From Pseudochrobactrum sp. sp1633 (lineage in GTDB: Bacteria > Pseudomonadota > Alphaproteobacteria > Rhizobiales > Rhizobiaceae), in NCBI RefSeq assembly GCF_030376605.1, contig NZ_JARRAE010000010.1:62001-126000 (forward strand): a stretch of 64,000 bases of DNA, read 5' to 3'. Positions 63,126 to 64,000 of the stretch are shown here, piece by piece. The notes below the pieces were generated by a model. That model saw nothing but the letters and a program-made list of their open reading frames with translations. It was not told the origin of the DNA and ran no database searches. The translations under genes were made by a program, and so were the position numbers. How positions within the stretch are numbered: the first letter of the stretch is position 1; the number at the start of each line of letters is the position of its first letter.

Positions 63126-64000
63126 TCAGTATTTGAGGGTGACGTTGGGAACTAAGCCGCTGACCATGTGGACAACGATCTTCTGAGCTTGCTCCGCAGA
63201 TATGCCGGAGCATTCGATCAATTCGGCAACAATCGCGTTATTGATCGTCTTGCGGTGTTCTTTGTCGGCATCACGGCGGCGCTGTTCAGCTTCTGCCGCA
63301 GCCTTAGCGTCTGCTATGCGTTGGCGTTCTGCAGCAGCTTCACGTTCGGCTTTTTCACGTTCCTGAATAACAGCCTGTGCTGCTCGTTCTTCGGCCTCTT
63401 TCGCGGCACGTTCTGCGGCTGCAATACGCTCCTGAGCGTCACGGTCGGCCTGTTCACGGGCTAATTCAGCCGCCTTAGCCAATTCCGCTTTGCGATTTTC
63501 TTCGGCGATACGGTCACGCTCAATCTGCTCGGCTTTTTCACGTTCCGCAGCCTCAGCCGCCAGACGTTCAGCCTCGATGCGTTCACGTTCAACAGCTTCC
63601 GCTCTCAGGCGCTCTAATTCCGCAGCATCAGCTTCTTGCTTTTCGGCAGCTGCCAGCAAGTTTTTGAGCGCTTCAATAGCGGCATTGCGGGCGTTCGCTG
63701 CCTGATCCGCATACTCTTGCCAGACCTCTGCACCTAGAGGTGTTTTCTCAGCATCGGTGAGAAGTTCGCGCAGATCAGAAGATGAGCGACCAAAGCCTGT
63801 TTTGCTCAACGCAATGAGGGATTCCATGCGTGATTTATGGCCTTCAACCCGCTCCGCTTCCGCAGCTTCCCATTCAGTGAGAGGCTTGCGAACTTCATCT
63901 CGCAATGCATCAAGTTTGCCTTCGATGATGTTACAGGCAGCGTTGACCTTTTTAGTCTGATCGCGCCAGCCTTCGGTCAGCTTCTTACCTTGACCGATTA
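63126..64000 (-). CDS. Phage Ala/Glu/Arg-rich coiled-coil protein (partial)
   Basis: The C-terminal 290 codons or so of a protein whose start lies beyond the window. From about 80 to 240 residues in, it is a nearly continuous Ala/Glu/Arg coiled-coil with repeated AxxAExERxEAERL-like units. The C-terminus, NNAIVAELIECSGISAEQAQ, is more globular and ends LVPNVTLKY. The frame is open to base 64000. Such proteins often precede ERF/RecT in phage genomes, but a function is not known. Confidence 0.78.
   Translation of the reverse strand, partial: IGQGKKLTEGWRDQTKKVNAACNIIEGKLDALRDEVRKPLTEWEAAEAERVEGHKSRMESLIALSKTGFGRSSSDLRELLTDAEKTPLGAEVWQEYADQAANARNAAIEALKNLLAAAEKQEADAAELERLRAEAVERERIEAERLAAEAAEREKAEQIERDRIAEENRKAELAKAAELAREQADRDAQERIAAAERAAKEAEERAAQAVIQEREKAEREAAAERQRIADAKAAAEAEQRRRDADKEHRKTINNAIVAELIECSGISAEQAQKIVVHMVSGLVPNVTLKY

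Larger units (their letters stand above)
56928..64000. mobile_element. Integrated prophage or phage-like element (left end, incomplete)
   Basis: Bounded on the left by the tRNA-Arg fragment and running off the window. It includes integrase, excisionase-like, several overlapping small genes, an HNH endonuclease, NinB, SSB, YqaJ and ERF. All genes are on the minus strand, overlap by a few bases, and lack the terminators and repeats seen in the host part. The early gene content matches tailed phages; structural genes would be beyond 64000, so a phage-derived island is also possible. Confidence 0.85.

Overview
The window looks like a piece of a Brucellaceae chromosome (Alphaproteobacteria, Hyphomicrobiales). 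The strongest pointers are a protein that closely matches the Brucella major outer membrane protein Omp25, the rpsF-rpsR-DUF2232-rplI block, the fabD-fabG-acpP-fabF-mltG-yicC-gmk order facing rsmA-pdxA-surA-lptD-lptG-lptF, DUF992 and HdaA. Base composition looks lower in G+C than Brucella itself, so a relative such as Pseudochrobactrum or Falsochrobactrum is possible; that is inference only.

Layout. 1-3.0 kb: start of a CFA-synthase-like gene (cut by the window edge) and the ribosomal rplI/rpsR/rpsF block, all on the minus strand. 3.4-11.1 kb, plus strand: type II fatty acid synthesis (fabD, fabG, acpP, fabF), the peptidoglycan terminase mltG, the RNase yicC and gmk. 11.2-19.1 kb, minus strand: an envelope and housekeeping operon lptF-lptG-lptD, surA-like, pdxA, rsmA. 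19.4-26.2 kb: pepA, holC, two membrane proteins, an ABC-F ATPase, DinB, ndk. 26.5-32.2 kb: a YbaY-META fusion and the chain SDR-uvrC-pgsA-moaD-moaE. 32.6-34.4 kb: two tandem Omp25-family porin-like proteins, each with a structured leader. 34.4-46.9 kb: GST, RNase T2, rlmJ, a DMT permease, a molybdopterin oxidoreductase, an alpha/beta hydrolase, DUF992, purM-purN, an AI-2E family permease and hdaA. 46.9-56.6 kb: mostly small envelope, secreted or accessory proteins, including a choloylglycine hydrolase with a signal peptide, an outer membrane beta-barrel protein and a diguanylate cyclase.

56.9-64.0 kb: the end of an integrated prophage or related element. The boundary is marked by the 3' part of a tRNA-Arg(TCT) gene, followed by a tyrosine integrase, a small excisionase-like protein, a run of overlapping small genes, NinB, SSB, a YqaJ exonuclease and an ERF annealase. 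All read on the minus strand toward the integrase. The intact tRNA gene and the other end of the element should lie beyond base 64000.

Throughout the host part, intergenic gaps hold strong intrinsic terminators and at least nine copies of a short palindromic repeat family (ends like GAGCATTTCC or GCGCATCC) that resembles the RIME-type mosaic elements of Rhizobiales. No complete tRNA, rRNA, CRISPR array or insertion sequence was seen.
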